Below are positions 20,426 through 29,759 of a DNA stretch of 64,000 bases, piece after piece. The notes below the pieces were generated by a model. That model was not told the origin of the DNA and searched no databases. It saw only the letters and a program-made list of their open reading frames with translations. The first letter of the stretch is position 1, and each line of letters starts with the position of its first letter. Location of the stretch: assembly GCF_014696225.1 (NCBI RefSeq), contig NZ_JACJPV010000016.1, positions 1 to 64,000 on the forward strand, read 5' to 3'. The stretch is from Anabaena sp. FACHB-1237 (GTDB lineage: Bacteria > Cyanobacteriota > Cyanobacteriia > Cyanobacteriales > Nostocaceae). The position numbers were made by a program, and so were the translations under genes.

Positions 20426-21268
20426 ATGTTAAAAGTAAAAGTCAACTTAAAAAGCAATTGGAACCGGAAAACTAACGATTTATGGAGTTTGGGGATTTTA
20501 CTCTTGGGAGTAATGATCATTTTACTACCTTTGATCGTTGTTTTGTTAACTTCCTTTGCACCACCTGGAGCAATTCCTGGTATTTTACCAGATCGCTGGA
20601 CTTTAGCAAATTATCAGGAGGCTTGGTATCGAGGCCAGTTTTTACTGGCATTTGTTAATTCTACCTTAGTAGCGATCGCCGTGACTGCTCTACAAATTTT
20701 TACTTCAGCTTTAGCTGGTTATGCTCTGGCTAGGTTAAAATTTCGTGGTAGACAAGCTGTATTGTTACTAATTCTAGCTACTTTAGTCATTCCTTTTCAG
20801 TTGTTGATCATACCTATTTTCTTAATTTTGAAGTGGGGACATCTGATTAACACTTACTGGGCTTTGATTTTACCAAGTGCGGCCAATGGCCTGGGAATTT
20901 TTTTGTTATGTCAATATTTCCAGACAATTCCCGTAGAATTAGAGGAAGCAGCCGCTATTGATGGTGCAAATCGGTTACAAATTATCTGGGAAGTGATGTT
21001 ACCTTTAGCTCGTCCTGCTTTAGTTACTTTATTTTTATTTACTTTTATTGGTGAGTGGAATGATTTATTTAAACCTTTGGTGTTCACAACCAGACCGGAA
21101 TTAAGAACTGTACAGTTAGCATTGGCAGAATTTCAAGAACAGTTTACTAATAATTGGCCATTAATGATGGCGGCGATCACTATATCAACCATACCTGTAC
21201 TAGTATTGTTTTTGATTGGACAAAAACAGTTTATTCAAGGTATTGCTACAACCGGTGTTAAGAATTAG
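20426..21268 (+). CDS. sugar ABC transporter permease (MalG family)
   Basis: A 280-residue inner-membrane permease with about six helices. The cytoplasmic EAA loop reads EEAAAIDGANRLQIIWEVMLPLARPAL, which docks the ATPase. The family is carbohydrate-uptake type 1 (MalG/UgpE-like). The partner permease, binding protein and ATPase are not in this window, so it is an orphan subunit, as often in cyanobacteria. It is divergent from ado with a 180-bp intergenic region. The substrate (sugar, glycerol-phosphate or osmolyte) is unknown. Confidence 0.9.
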   Translation: MLKVKVNLKSNWNRKTNDLWSLGILLLGVMIILLPLIVVLLTSFAPPGAIPGILPDRWTLANYQEAWYRGQFLLAFVNSTLVAIAVTALQIFTSALAGYALARLKFRGRQAVLLLILATLVIPFQLLIIPIFLILKWGHLINTYWALILPSAANGLGIFLLCQYFQTIPVELEEAAAIDGANRLQIIWEVMLPLARPALVTLFLFTFIGEWNDLFKPLVFTTRPELRTVQLALAEFQEQFTNNWPLMMAAITISTIPVLVLFLIGQKQFIQGIATTGVKN

Positions 21269-21361
21269 ATAATTAATTCCTCAAACGCATCAGATTGTAT
21301 AATCGAAAGTAAATACACAAATACTGAATCTCGGATGCAGCATGCATTTTATTACATCCGC

Positions 21362-22747
21362 TCAATCACCACCATTCCAATTTGTTACTTCTAAGTCTCC
21401 TTTGGGGCTAAAAACTACTTTAAAATGGGCTAAAGGTTCTTTATTATTCCCAGTTGGTGTGTTTGCAGGTGATAACATGTGTTTTAAAGGCACGTCAGCC
21501 AGATATTTAAACGCATCCTGATGTAAAGGTTCATAAAATGAAATTACGCCATCCTTATTCACTGCTACCCGATATTTTAAATCTTTATCAAAGGTCGGTC
21601 TTGCACTCCAATTTTGACGAATACTCTGAGAAAGTTTCTCTTGCAATTCTTTAACTAAAATAGCATCTTTGATTTTTTCCCTAATGGGTTTATTACTATT
21701 CTGATTGCTGTTTTGAGTATTATATTCACCCCAAGAACTAACATCTAATACTCCTTCTTTTTTAAAGACTACCTTAAATTGTGCTAAAGGTTCATTAGCT
21801 ACTCGATTAACAGGATTATATAACAAACTTGGCAAAGGAGTTTGATTCACTAAATCATTGGCTTTTTGATTAATTGCCTTATAACCGACTATACTGCCAT
21901 CTGCACTCACCCCTAAACGATAAACTATATCTTCTGTAACTTCTGAGCGGTTCTTCCAAACTGGATCAATTTGATTATATACTCGACGACGCAATTCTTC
22001 AATTTTATTCCTATCTGTGATTTGAGGAACAGTTTTAATTAATGCTTCTAAATCTTCAATTTTTGGGTTTTCAGAAGTTGTTGGTGTATTTGTAGGTGTA
22101 ACGGCTGTATTTTTAGTAGATGATTGATCTTCTTGAACATTCTGATGTTGTATTTTAGGAGGTGGAACTAACGTAAATGCAAAAGCAGCTACTGCTAAGG
22201 TGGACAATCCTACAGTAAATGGTACTGCTTGTTTCATCAATAATTCACTAGTACCACCATAATTTCTAATCACAGGATGTAATTCTAAAGAAAGTTCTGG
22301 TAAGGTTTGACTATCAGCAAAAAATTGATCTATTGCTTCTACTAAATCAAATAACTGTACTGTATTTAGGTCAATAGCAATTTCTGAAATTGCTTCAGCA
22401 TTTGATTGATTATTAGTAGGAGTAATTTCTCCATGAATAATTAGGCGATGTTTATTACTATCAAGTTGTTGTAATTGTACTATTCCTGAATCTTCGTTAT
22501 GCGCTTGGGGGTTGGGTACATTACTAAATACTTCTTGTGCATAACCACTTACTGCTCTGACTAAACTTTCAAAAAACTCTCTTCCTCCTGATATTGGTTG
22601 GGTATAGCTGGATAAGTAACATTCGGCATTTACTAAGATGGATAATTCGGGACGAAATTCTTGATAGTTGACGTTTTTTGTAACATCAGTAAATCCTTCT
22701 AGTAAGAGTGTGCAGTTTGGTAAACTATATTTCCGTTGAATATTCAT
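21362..22747 (-). CDS. DUF4335 domain-containing protein
   Basis: A 461-residue cyanobacterial protein with an N-terminal DUF4335 region (about residues 1-170: NIQRKYSLPNCTLLLEG). One hydrophobic segment (about 180-196) follows, then a low-complexity Thr/Pro/Asn linker and two repeated C-terminal blocks that both read VGYKAINQ/VISFYEPL...PLAHFKVVF-type sequence. The internal duplication (VFKKEGVLDVSSWGEY and VFSPKGDLEVTNWNG) is clear. It lies just downstream of a DUF3038 gene, its usual partner. No function is known. Confidence 0.85.
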   Translation of the reverse strand: MNIQRKYSLPNCTLLLEGFTDVTKNVNYQEFRPELSILVNAECYLSSYTQPISGGREFFESLVRAVSGYAQEVFSNVPNPQAHNEDSGIVQLQQLDSNKHRLIIHGEITPTNNQSNAEAISEIAIDLNTVQLFDLVEAIDQFFADSQTLPELSLELHPVIRNYGGTSELLMKQAVPFTVGLSTLAVAAFAFTLVPPPKIQHQNVQEDQSSTKNTAVTPTNTPTTSENPKIEDLEALIKTVPQITDRNKIEELRRRVYNQIDPVWKNRSEVTEDIVYRLGVSADGSIVGYKAINQKANDLVNQTPLPSLLYNPVNRVANEPLAQFKVVFKKEGVLDVSSWGEYNTQNSNQNSNKPIREKIKDAILVKELQEKLSQSIRQNWSARPTFDKDLKYRVAVNKDGVISFYEPLHQDAFKYLADVPLKHMLSPANTPTGNNKEPLAHFKVVFSPKGDLEVTNWNGGD

Positions 22748-22748
22748 A

Positions 22749-22822
22749 TTTTAGTTTGCTAATTGGTAATTGGTAATTGGTAATTTGGTAATTGGTAATT
22801 AGTAATTAGTAATTGGTAGTTA
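22749..22822. repeat. short tandem TAATTGG heptamer array
   Basis: About nine near-perfect units of a 7-8 nt repeat (GGTAATT) between the DUF3038 and DUF4335 genes. It is an STRR-type repeat typical of filamentous cyanobacteria. Unit drift to TAGTAATTAG appears in the second half. Confidence 0.85.
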
Positions 22823-22843
22823 TTGAAAGCTGACTACTGAAAG

Positions 22844-23470
22844 CTATTCCACTTCACCATCAAACAAAGAAATCCAGTATCGCTGCATTCCTGCTGTACC
22901 CGTACAAAATAATAGTTTTCCTAATAAGTCTATTGCTAGTTCATCTAATTTTTCATCAGAAGTTAATGATAACGCACCTGAGCGTCTAGGATTCATCCGA
23001 CTTTTAAAATGCGCTCTAAATCTTTCTAGGTATGTTGCTAATCTTAAATTTTGTTCGGGAGGAATCTGCTTTTCTGCTAATTGCTGGTATATAGTAAGTA
23101 ATTGCCGAATCAAAACTGTTAAACGTCTAGTAATGTAGCAAGTAATTACTACTAATGCTTTCGCCTCTAGCACTGTTAAAGGACGACGAATATAAGCTCG
23201 ACGCAAGGGATTAGAAGAGCGCATTTGCCATAAATTAACTCGGTTTTTAATAATACCTTTTAAGTCTAATTCTTCAGCAAAACTGAGAATTGCTTCCGAG
23301 CCAGTTAATTCTAAGGCTTCGATGGCTAGTAACATCAAGTCTATTTGTGTTCTAGTTCTTGATGGACACAGTTGTTCTGTAATTTCCGGATCTGGTAAAC
23401 TGTCCAAAATTGTGGGTATATTGTCAGAATTTGGACTATTTAATGGCGGGACACTGGCGGATACGTTCAT
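22844..23470 (-). CDS. DUF3038 domain-containing protein
   Basis: A 208-residue soluble, helix-rich protein of the cyanobacterial DUF3038 family. The middle region LRRAYIRRPLTVLEAKALV and RLTVLIRQLL is strongly basic. It is immediately upstream of the DUF4335 gene on the same strand, 96 bp apart with a tandem repeat between, and the two recur together in cyanobacteria. Function is unknown; the pairing suggests a shared complex. Confidence 0.85.
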   Translation of the reverse strand: MNVSASVPPLNSPNSDNIPTILDSLPDPEITEQLCPSRTRTQIDLMLLAIEALELTGSEAILSFAEELDLKGIIKNRVNLWQMRSSNPLRRAYIRRPLTVLEAKALVVITCYITRRLTVLIRQLLTIYQQLAEKQIPPEQNLRLATYLERFRAHFKSRMNPRRSGALSLTSDEKLDELAIDLLGKLLFCTGTAGMQRYWISLFDGEVE

Positions 23471-23835
23471 TAGTATAAAATACCTTATAGGCGGAAATTA
23501 GTGGGAAATTAGTTGATTGAGGTTTTTTTGTATGCTATGTTAAGGCTGCTATATAAAACCTAGACAAAACTAGGCTTTACTTTCTACTTCAACACCGAGC
23601 GTGGGCAGTCATGTTACTGAAAATGAAAAATAGATGTTTATACATCGAGAACATAGTGCTAACCACTGCTTTTGTTAATCCTGAATAAAAATATCATAAT
23701 TAACTTCTCGGTTATGACATTATAGTGTAGGATTTTCCAGGTATTAGGTTTAAATAACAAAAATCTAGTCAGATATTGATTACTAAACTCCTGATTACTA
23801 ATAATTTCTAGTTTGTCACCACTTGTATAAATACT
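23471..23835. other. divergent promoter region, DUF3038 and apt
   Basis: No gene is visible. It separates two divergent genes and must contain both promoters. A small inverted repeat CCTAG-acaaaa-CTAGG lies at about 23558-23573. I see no recognisable regulator site. Confidence 0.4.
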
Positions 23836-24354
23836 ATGGATCTCAAATCTCTTATCCGTGATATACCAGACTTTCCCAAACCCGGGATTATGTTTAGAGA
23901 TATTACTACTCTTTTAAGTGATCCCCAAGGTTTACGTTATACTATTGACTTTTTGGCGGAAAGATGCTTAGAGGTAGGACTGCAAGCGGATTACATTATT
24001 GGTATGGAATCTCGCGGATTTATTTTTGGTACACCTTTAGCTTATCGGTTGGGTGCTGGCTTTATCCCTGTGAGAAAAAAAGGTAAGTTGCCAGGAGCAG
24101 TTCATACCATAGAGTATGAATTAGAATATGGTACAGATAGATTAGAGATACATCAGGATGCTTTACGTCCTGGTAGTAGAGTTTTAATTATAGATGATTT
24201 AATTGCTACTGGTGGTACTGCGGCAGCTACCGCAAAGTTAGTACAAAAAATTGAGTGTGAGTTGGTGGGTTTTGGATTTATCATCGAACTCAAGGATTTA
24301 CAAGGACGTCAGTATTTACCTGATGTACCAATTATCTCATTAATTGAGTATTAA
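23836..24354 (+). CDS. apt: adenine phosphoribosyltransferase
   Basis: A 172-residue purine-salvage enzyme making AMP from adenine and PRPP. The PRPP loop [13 protein letters not shown] is at residues 116-128, and the N-terminal hood [16 protein letters not shown] at 9-24 is typical of APRT. Complete. Its stop lies 11 nt before the ATG at 24365 of the ABC permease, so the two may be cotranscribed. Confidence 0.96.
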   Translation: MDLKSLIRDIPDFPKPGIMFRDITTLLSDPQGLRYTIDFLAERCLEVGLQADYIIGMESRGFIFGTPLAYRLGAGFIPVRKKGKLPGAVHTIEYELEYGTDRLEIHQDALRPGSRVLIIDDLIATGGTAAATAKLVQKIECELVGFGFIIELKDLQGRQYLPDVPIISLIEY

Positions 24355-24364
24355 TAACCAACAA

Positions 24365-25426
24365 ATGACTAAACAAAAAATTTTTCTGGAAAGAACTCGC
24401 GGGGAAATAGTCAGATTTATTACTAGTGATACCTTTATCTATGTGGTTAAACGCTTGTTTCAGGCGTTGCTGACGATTTTTCTCGCATCAGCTTTATCGT
24501 TTTTTGTGATGAAGTTTTCTCCTGGAGACTATATAACTGAACTGGGACAAAATCCTAAAATTTCGCGTGAACGAATTGAAGAAATTCGCATCCAGTTTGG
24601 ATTAGATAAGTCTTGGCCTGAACAGTTTGGATTTTGGCTAAAACAAATTTTGACTAAGGGTGATTTTGGCACTAGTTTTGTTTATCAGCGTTCTGTATCT
24701 TCGTTGCTGTGGGAAAGAATACCAGCAACTTTACTATTAGCGATCGCATCTCTAATTATAACTTGGGCGATCGCTATTCCATTAGGTATTCTTGCAGCTG
24801 TGAAACAAAATCGGATCACTGATAAAACCTTACAACTGTTAAGTTATGTTGGCCAAGGTTTTCCCAGTTTTATCACTGCTTTAGTATTACTATTTTTTGC
24901 TCAAATCACAAGTCCATTATTTCCTGTGGGTAATATGACAAGTATTAATCATGGTGAACTTACATCTCTTGGCAAATTCTTAGATATAGGTTGGCACGCC
25001 ATTTTACCATTAATAGCTTTAAGTATTACTAGTTTTGCAGGATTACAACGCATTATGCGGGGACAATTGCTGGACGTTTTACGACAAGATTATATTCAAA
25101 CTGCCCGCGCTAAAGGATTACCAGAAAATAGAGTTATTTATGTTCATGCCTTAAGAAACGCCATTAATCCTTTAATCACATTATTAGGTTTTGAATTAGC
25201 AAGTTTATTAAGTGGAGCATTTATTACGGAGAATTTTTTTAATTGGCCAGGGTTAGGAAAATTGACTTTACAAGCAGTACTAGCTAAAGATCAATATCTA
25301 GTAATGGCCAGTTTAGTTATGAGTGTGTTTTTATTAATAATTGGCAATTTAATTGCTGATTTAATCTTAAAAGCTGTTGATCCTCGCATTCAATTAGATG
25401 ATGATCACAAAGGAGTCAGGAGTTAG
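24365..25426 (+). CDS. peptide/nickel-type ABC transporter permease (DppB family)
   Basis: About 353 residues, using the ATG at 24365 (MTKQKIF); an in-frame ATG at 24344 overlaps apt. A transmembrane segment near residue 35 is followed by the DppB-type periplasmic region and five more helices. The conserved N-terminal block SFFVMKFSPGD and the EAA-like loop DYIQTARAKGLPENRVIYVHALRNAINPLI are present. It should import oligopeptides, nickel or similar solutes together with DppC, DppD/F and a binding protein that are absent here. It follows apt by 10 nt. Confidence 0.9.
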   Translation: MTKQKIFLERTRGEIVRFITSDTFIYVVKRLFQALLTIFLASALSFFVMKFSPGDYITELGQNPKISRERIEEIRIQFGLDKSWPEQFGFWLKQILTKGDFGTSFVYQRSVSSLLWERIPATLLLAIASLIITWAIAIPLGILAAVKQNRITDKTLQLLSYVGQGFPSFITALVLLFFAQITSPLFPVGNMTSINHGELTSLGKFLDIGWHAILPLIALSITSFAGLQRIMRGQLLDVLRQDYIQTARAKGLPENRVIYVHALRNAINPLITLLGFELASLLSGAFITENFFNWPGLGKLTLQAVLAKDQYLVMASLVMSVFLLIIGNLIADLILKAVDPRIQLDDDHKGVRS

Positions 25427-25486
25427 GAAGAGCTATTCCCTAGCTACACAACATACACAACATAAGTGGTTTCCCAGTTAAAAATC

Positions 25487-25765
25487 ATGTCTCAAGTTTA
25501 CTATCTAGTGCGATCGAAAAACGATGGACGTTATTTAACGGCACGTATTGATGATCATACATCAGGTTATTTGCTGCTATTTAATGAAAGTTTTGATGCT
25601 TTGAGTTATCTGAATGCCCATGCAAGTGATTTAGCAAATCGCTTAGGAGTAGAATCAATTCCTAGCACACAATTAGGAAGTTTATTAAAACGTTGGAGTT
25701 TTGTTGGTGTGGGTATTGTCACGGATCCTTTATTACCTAAGATTGACTTTTTACAACATAGTTAA
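25487..25765 (+). CDS. conserved cyanobacterial small hypothetical protein
   Basis: About 92 residues from the ATG at 25487 (MSQVYYLVRSKNDGRYL); an in-frame ATG lies 21 nt upstream. The sequence is soluble with a beta-rich start and a Leu-rich middle (NAHASDLANRL), and no domain I recognise. It follows the ABC permease by about 60 nt. Codon use matches the neighbours. Real-gene status is likely; function unknown. Confidence 0.6.
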   Translation: MSQVYYLVRSKNDGRYLTARIDDHTSGYLLLFNESFDALSYLNAHASDLANRLGVESIPSTQLGSLLKRWSFVGVGIVTDPLLPKIDFLQHS

Positions 25766-25848
25766 ATTTTGATGAATAAGTTTTTTAGGAGTCAGAAGAG
25801 TGCAGAGTGCGAGGAGAAAATTCTTTATTCTGACTCCTGACTCCCTAT

Positions 25849-26748
25849 TCACATAATCTTCTCCAAAACAGACTTAGTAGACACAATATGTCTATCTAAA
25901 CCCAACTTATCAGGACTAACACCTAAAGCTAAGGCCACTAATTGTGGTAAATGTAACACTGGTAAGCCCAATTTCTTGCCAATTACTTTTTCCACCTCTG
26001 GTTGACGAGAATCTAAATTCAAATGACATAATGGACATGGTGTAACAATACAATCAGCACCATTATCTAAAGCGTCTATAATATGATTACCAGCCATTCT
26101 AAAAGATTCATTAGTAGCATAACTAGATAAAGGCCAACCACAGCATTGAGTACGTCCACGATAATATACTGGAGTTGCACCTATTGCCCGAAAAACGTTT
26201 TCCATTGCTTCTGGTTGAATAGGATCATCATCTATAGATTTTTGAGCGCGAAGTAAATAACAACCATAAAAAGCAGCACATTTTAAACTAGTCAATGCTC
26301 TAGTTACGCGCTGAGAAATATTTTCTAAACCATAATCTTTAACTAAAGCATACAAAATGTGTTTAACTTCTGTACTACCACGATAGGGTGAACATCCTTC
26401 TTTTTGCAATAAAACATTTACTTGATTAGTATAAGCAGGATTATGAAGTTGACAATCTTTCAATTTTTCATCTACATGACCAATTACACCTTGACAGGTA
26501 CTACAATGAGTTAACAAGGGTAAATTTAAAGATTCTGCTAAAGCAATATTACGAGCGTTAACGATATCTTCTAATAGTTGAGAATCTTCTTTAAATGTAC
26601 CAGAACCACAACAAGATGCTTTTTTTAACTCTACTAGTTCAATTCCTAATGCTTCACTGAGAGATTGGGTAGATATATATAATTCTCTACAAGCACCCTG
26701 AGCAACACAACCAGGATAATAAGCATATTTAAGATTTGGAGATAGCAT
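25849..26748 (-). CDS. HdrB-like CCG-domain heterodisulfide reductase subunit B family protein
   Basis: A 299-residue protein with two cysteine-rich CCG domains. The first reads YYPGCVAQG and later KKASCCGSG with a Cys in HCSTCQG; the second reads AAFYGCYLL, then RTQCCGWPLS and CIVTPCPLCHLN. Such domains bind noncubane [4Fe-4S] clusters in HdrB, and in related quinone-linked succinate dehydrogenases. Cyanobacteria lack methanogenesis, so this is an electron-transfer partner, possibly for a succinate dehydrogenase-like or thiol/disulfide system. No other Hdr subunits are near. The family is secure and the role inferred. Confidence 0.85.
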   Translation of the reverse strand: MLSPNLKYAYYPGCVAQGACRELYISTQSLSEALGIELVELKKASCCGSGTFKEDSQLLEDIVNARNIALAESLNLPLLTHCSTCQGVIGHVDEKLKDCQLHNPAYTNQVNVLLQKEGCSPYRGSTEVKHILYALVKDYGLENISQRVTRALTSLKCAAFYGCYLLRAQKSIDDDPIQPEAMENVFRAIGATPVYYRGRTQCCGWPLSSYATNESFRMAGNHIIDALDNGADCIVTPCPLCHLNLDSRQPEVEKVIGKKLGLPVLHLPQLVALALGVSPDKLGLDRHIVSTKSVLEKIM

Positions 26749-26895
26749 AATTTATGTATGATTGATGAATTATTAATCAATGATGGATATTTACTGGGTG
26801 TTTCTCCCAGTTAGTTTTGCCAGTATTTAGACAGTATTTATTCTATAGGTTTAGGTGTTGACTCCAGTTCCTTGTGGACTTAATTGAAACTTAAT

Positions 26896-27519
26896 TTAAC
26901 AATGTGTTTTTAATTCTAGTTTTTGTAAGTCTTGTTGTATTTCCTGCCATAAAGCCTTATTGTAGGGATCAATTTTTAAGGCTTTTTTAAGATATATTTG
27001 GGCTTTGGGAAATTGTTTTTCCGTAATTAAAGCTCTTCCCCAAATTTGATAAGCGATCGCTAACCACTGACGCACTTCCACATCTGCTGGTAAACGTGCC
27101 ATTAAAGCTTCAGCTAAAGCGATCGCATGAGCAAAGCGTTTTTCCTGCAAAAACCTTTGTAACTGCTCATAGCTTTTCCACTTTAAACGTTGTTCAATAT
27201 CCTGTAAATTAGGTGGATGGAAATTCACAGCAGATTTAGGAATATTTGTACTAGTTTTCACCTCTGTTTTGACATTAGTAGAATTAGAAACCTTGCTATT
27301 AACATTATTTGTCTCAGATATGATCTCCTCTGGTATAACTACAGTTTGGAGATACTTATAAGCCTCCGTCACAGCAATAAATTTATCCTTCGCTCTAATA
27401 TCATTGGGGTTCATATCAGGATGATATTGCTGTACTAAACGCCGATAGGATGCTTTAATATCAGCAAAAGAAGCTCCCGATCTTAAACCTAATACACGGT
27501 AATAATCTTCAAGATCCAT
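26896..27519 (-). CDS. DnaJ (J) domain and TPR protein
   Basis: A 207-residue protein. The N-terminal J domain (residues about 1-62) contains the HPD that stimulates DnaK (YHPDMNPN). A Ser/Thr-rich linker then leads to a helical C-terminal half (about 115-205) with two TPR-like repeats (WLAIAYQIWGRALI and KAQIYLKKALKIDPYN). It is a co-chaperone that may carry a client to DnaK. No glycine-rich or zinc-finger region is present, so it is a type C J protein. Confidence 0.9.
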   Translation of the reverse strand: MDLEDYYRVLGLRSGASFADIKASYRRLVQQYHPDMNPNDIRAKDKFIAVTEAYKYLQTVVIPEEIISETNNVNSKVSNSTNVKTEVKTSTNIPKSAVNFHPPNLQDIEQRLKWKSYEQLQRFLQEKRFAHAIALAEALMARLPADVEVRQWLAIAYQIWGRALITEKQFPKAQIYLKKALKIDPYNKALWQEIQQDLQKLELKTHC

Positions 27520-27570
27520 ATTGCTTTAATGTTTGAGAAAATTTACAGCCAAAAATTCCCATAAGCTCTA

Positions 27571-27710
27571 ATTTTTTTGAGGCGTTGCTGAATTGGGGTA
27601 TGATGTTTATTTCGCGCATCAGCGAAGGGAAGCACTTGCGTTAGACGCAAAGTTTCAAATTTTGAATTTTTCAATTTCATACCGTGAGTTCAGCAACGCT
27701 ATTTTTTTGA
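27571..27710. mobile_element. 120-bp MITE with a perfect 10-bp target duplication
   Basis: The element runs 27581-27700 and begins GGCGTTGCTGAATTGGGGTA and ends CAGCAACGCT, so the ends form an imperfect inverted repeat of about 22 bp (GCGTTGCTGAA). It is flanked on both sides by the identical decamer ATTTTTTTGA (27571-27580 and 27701-27710). No coding capacity. The exact duplication supports transposition by a trans-acting transposase, which is not in this window. Confidence 0.8.
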
Positions 27711-27846
27711 TTTATCTAATTTACATCATATCTGGTATATTTTCAACAAGTATAGTCATTGGTAATGAAAACTTTAATCATCTTTCATGAGGACTAAAAT
27801 TTTCACTACCAACTTAATTATCCAGGGCAATTAACCAGAAATAAGA

Positions 27847-28440
27847 TTATACTCTTTCTTCAATGACACGATCAATTAAACCGTATTCTTTAGCTTCTTG
27901 AGCAGACATGAAAAAATCCCGATCCATGTCTTTTTCAATTTTAGACAAGGGTTGACCAGTATTATCAGCATAGATGTTATTTAGCTGATTGCGAATCCTG
28001 AGAATTTCCCTAGCTTCAATTTCGATATCAGACGCTTGTCCGCGAGTACCACCAGAAGGTTGATGAATCATGATCCGTGAATGAGGTAAAGCCATCCGTT
28101 TACCTTTAGCGCCAGCAGCCAAGAGGAAAGAACCCATGGAAGCAGCCAAACCGACGCAAATAGTCACCACATCAGATTTAATATGTTGCATGGTGTCATA
28201 AATTGCTAATCCAGATGTCACCATACCACCGGGAGAATTGATGTAGAGATAAATATCCTTACCGGGATCATCTGAATCCAGATATAACATTACAGCGATG
28301 ATTTGGTTAGCAATTTCATCATCTACATCTCTTCCCAAGAAAATGATTCTTTCCCGGTAAAGGCGGTCATAAATGCTAATCCAATCTGTATATTGTCCAC
28401 CGGGCATCCGATACGGAACTTTAGGCACGCCTATAGGCAT
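27847..28440 (-). CDS. clpP3: ATP-dependent Clp protease proteolytic subunit, ClpP3-type
   Basis: A 197-residue serine protease of the Clp core. The active site is complete: S101 in [12 protein letters not shown]126 in IMIHQPSGG and the acid in the DMDRDFFMS segment. The oxyanion loop SPGGMVTSG is at residues 69-77. It lies 93 bp downstream of clpR on the same strand, an order that in cyanobacteria forms a mixed ClpP3/ClpR ring served by ClpC. Confidence 0.93.
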   Translation of the reverse strand: MPIGVPKVPYRMPGGQYTDWISIYDRLYRERIIFLGRDVDDEIANQIIAVMLYLDSDDPGKDIYLYINSPGGMVTSGLAIYDTMQHIKSDVVTICVGLAASMGSFLLAAGAKGKRMALPHSRIMIHQPSGGTRGQASDIEIEAREILRIRNQLNNIYADNTGQPLSKIEKDMDRDFFMSAQEAKEYGLIDRVIEERV

Positions 28441-28533
28441 TTTGTTACTCCATTGATAATTATTTTAGGGAACAGGTGACAGGAGACAGATGAAAAGTAA
28501 AAGATAAGATTCTCCCGTTTCTTCTAAACCTTG

Positions 28534-29199
28534 TTAAAGAATGCTTGCAGGCACAGGAGGATTAGCCAGTTCTTCTTTTTCAAAGACGCGATCAATCAAA
28601 CCATATTCCTTTGCTTCATAGGGAGTCATGTAGAATAGGCGATCCATATCTTTAGTAATTTTTTCTGGTGCTTGTCCTGTGGTATGGTGCAGAATACTGA
28701 CTAAAGACGCTTTATTAGCTAAAACTTCTTTAGCACGGATTTGAATATCCGTAGCTTGTCCTTGGGCATAACTCTTAGGTTGATGCAAGATAATGCTAGA
28801 GTTAGGTAAACTAGCACGACAGCCTTTTGTTCCTGCACTTAGGAGCATAGCAGCCATTCCCATAGCCGAACCGATACAAATGGTATGGATGGGAGGTTTA
28901 ATGTATTTCATGGTGTCATAGATAGCGAAGGCTTCGGTTTCAAAACCGATGGGTTCGCCACTGTAACCAGAAGTACCAGTAGAATTGATGTAAATTTTAA
29001 TGGGTTTTTCCGGGTCATCGGATTGTAAAAATAGCAATTCGGCGATAATTAATTCCGTAACCGCAGGAACTAATGGCATTCCCAGATAGACAATTCGCTC
29101 TTTGAGGAGTAAAGATGGTAAATCTGGGGGAGGAGTACGGTAGAAGTTATCGCCGTAATAGGGGGCTTGTGCAGCCGTAATAGGGGATTTTTCCATCAT
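28534..29199 (-). CDS. clpR: inactive Clp protease subunit ClpR
   Basis: A 221-residue ClpP homologue in which the catalytic serine is replaced by glycine. The segment aligned with ClpP3's [11 protein letters not shown] reads GSAMGMAAMLL, putting G114 where ClpP3 has S101; the His (IILHQPKS) remains. The insertion STGTSGYSGEPIGFETEA at about residues 73-90 is typical of ClpR. It forms a heteromeric core with ClpP3, encoded immediately downstream. Confidence 0.93.
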   Translation of the reverse strand: MMEKSPITAAQAPYYGDNFYRTPPPDLPSLLLKERIVYLGMPLVPAVTELIIAELLFLQSDDPEKPIKIYINSTGTSGYSGEPIGFETEAFAIYDTMKYIKPPIHTICIGSAMGMAAMLLSAGTKGCRASLPNSSIILHQPKSYAQGQATDIQIRAKEVLANKASLVSILHHTTGQAPEKITKDMDRLFYMTPYEAKEYGLIDRVFEKEELANPPVPASIL

Positions 29200-29418
29200 G
29201 GAATTTTGGGACTGAAAATATGCCGTTAACTGTATTACATCCTAGCGCGATGTTTGGGTAATTTAGGGTTTTTTATGGGTGTGGATTTCTGCCATGTTAA
29301 CAGATTTGCAGATTTGGCTAAGAGATATTTTGTGTAAGTCCTGTAAATATAAGATATAATTATCTATTTACCTAAAAGTATCAGATTTTTGTATCTGACT
29401 ATCTGGAATCAAGATCAG
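29200..29418. other. clpR-amt divergent gap, left part
   Basis: The left part of the 560-bp gap between divergent clpR and amt. AT-rich, no gene or repeat noticed except the phrase GTAAGTCCTGTAAA near 29335, which resembles part of the end of the AGGACTTACGCA MITE family. Confidence 0.3.
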
Positions 29419-29432
29419 GTAATTTAGATTAC
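29419..29432 (+). promoter_or_regulatory. NtcA box upstream of amt
   Basis: GTAATTTAGATTAC is a perfect GTA-N8-TAC NtcA site. A TATAAT hexamer starts at 29445, 12 nt beyond it. The classical NtcA-activated promoter spaces box and -10 by about 22 nt, so the geometry here is short. NtcA activates nitrogen-scarcity genes including ammonium transporters, so the association is apt. Leader length to the start is about 300 nt. Confidence 0.55.
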
Positions 29433-29759
29433 CGTAAATCTTTGTATAATCGAAGATATAGCCATTTTATGTACTTTTCCAGAGTCCATAGTTCACATTA
29501 GTACCATAAAAAAAGTTTCTTATTATACAGAATCATCTACTGTATTCTATAAAATATCAACCAACTTCATTAAAGTTACTTAGTCAAAGTTACTTAATCG
29601 CAGTTGAAAAATTTGCCAATAAACTGATCCTTTAGACATCTCCACAAATGAGCTATTTGACCTGACCGCACAAGGCTTTTATCTTCTTTTTCGGAGATGC
29701 GTATTATGTAGATCAAACCCCTGACTTAAATATAACTTCTTTTAGCAGAAAAAACAGTT

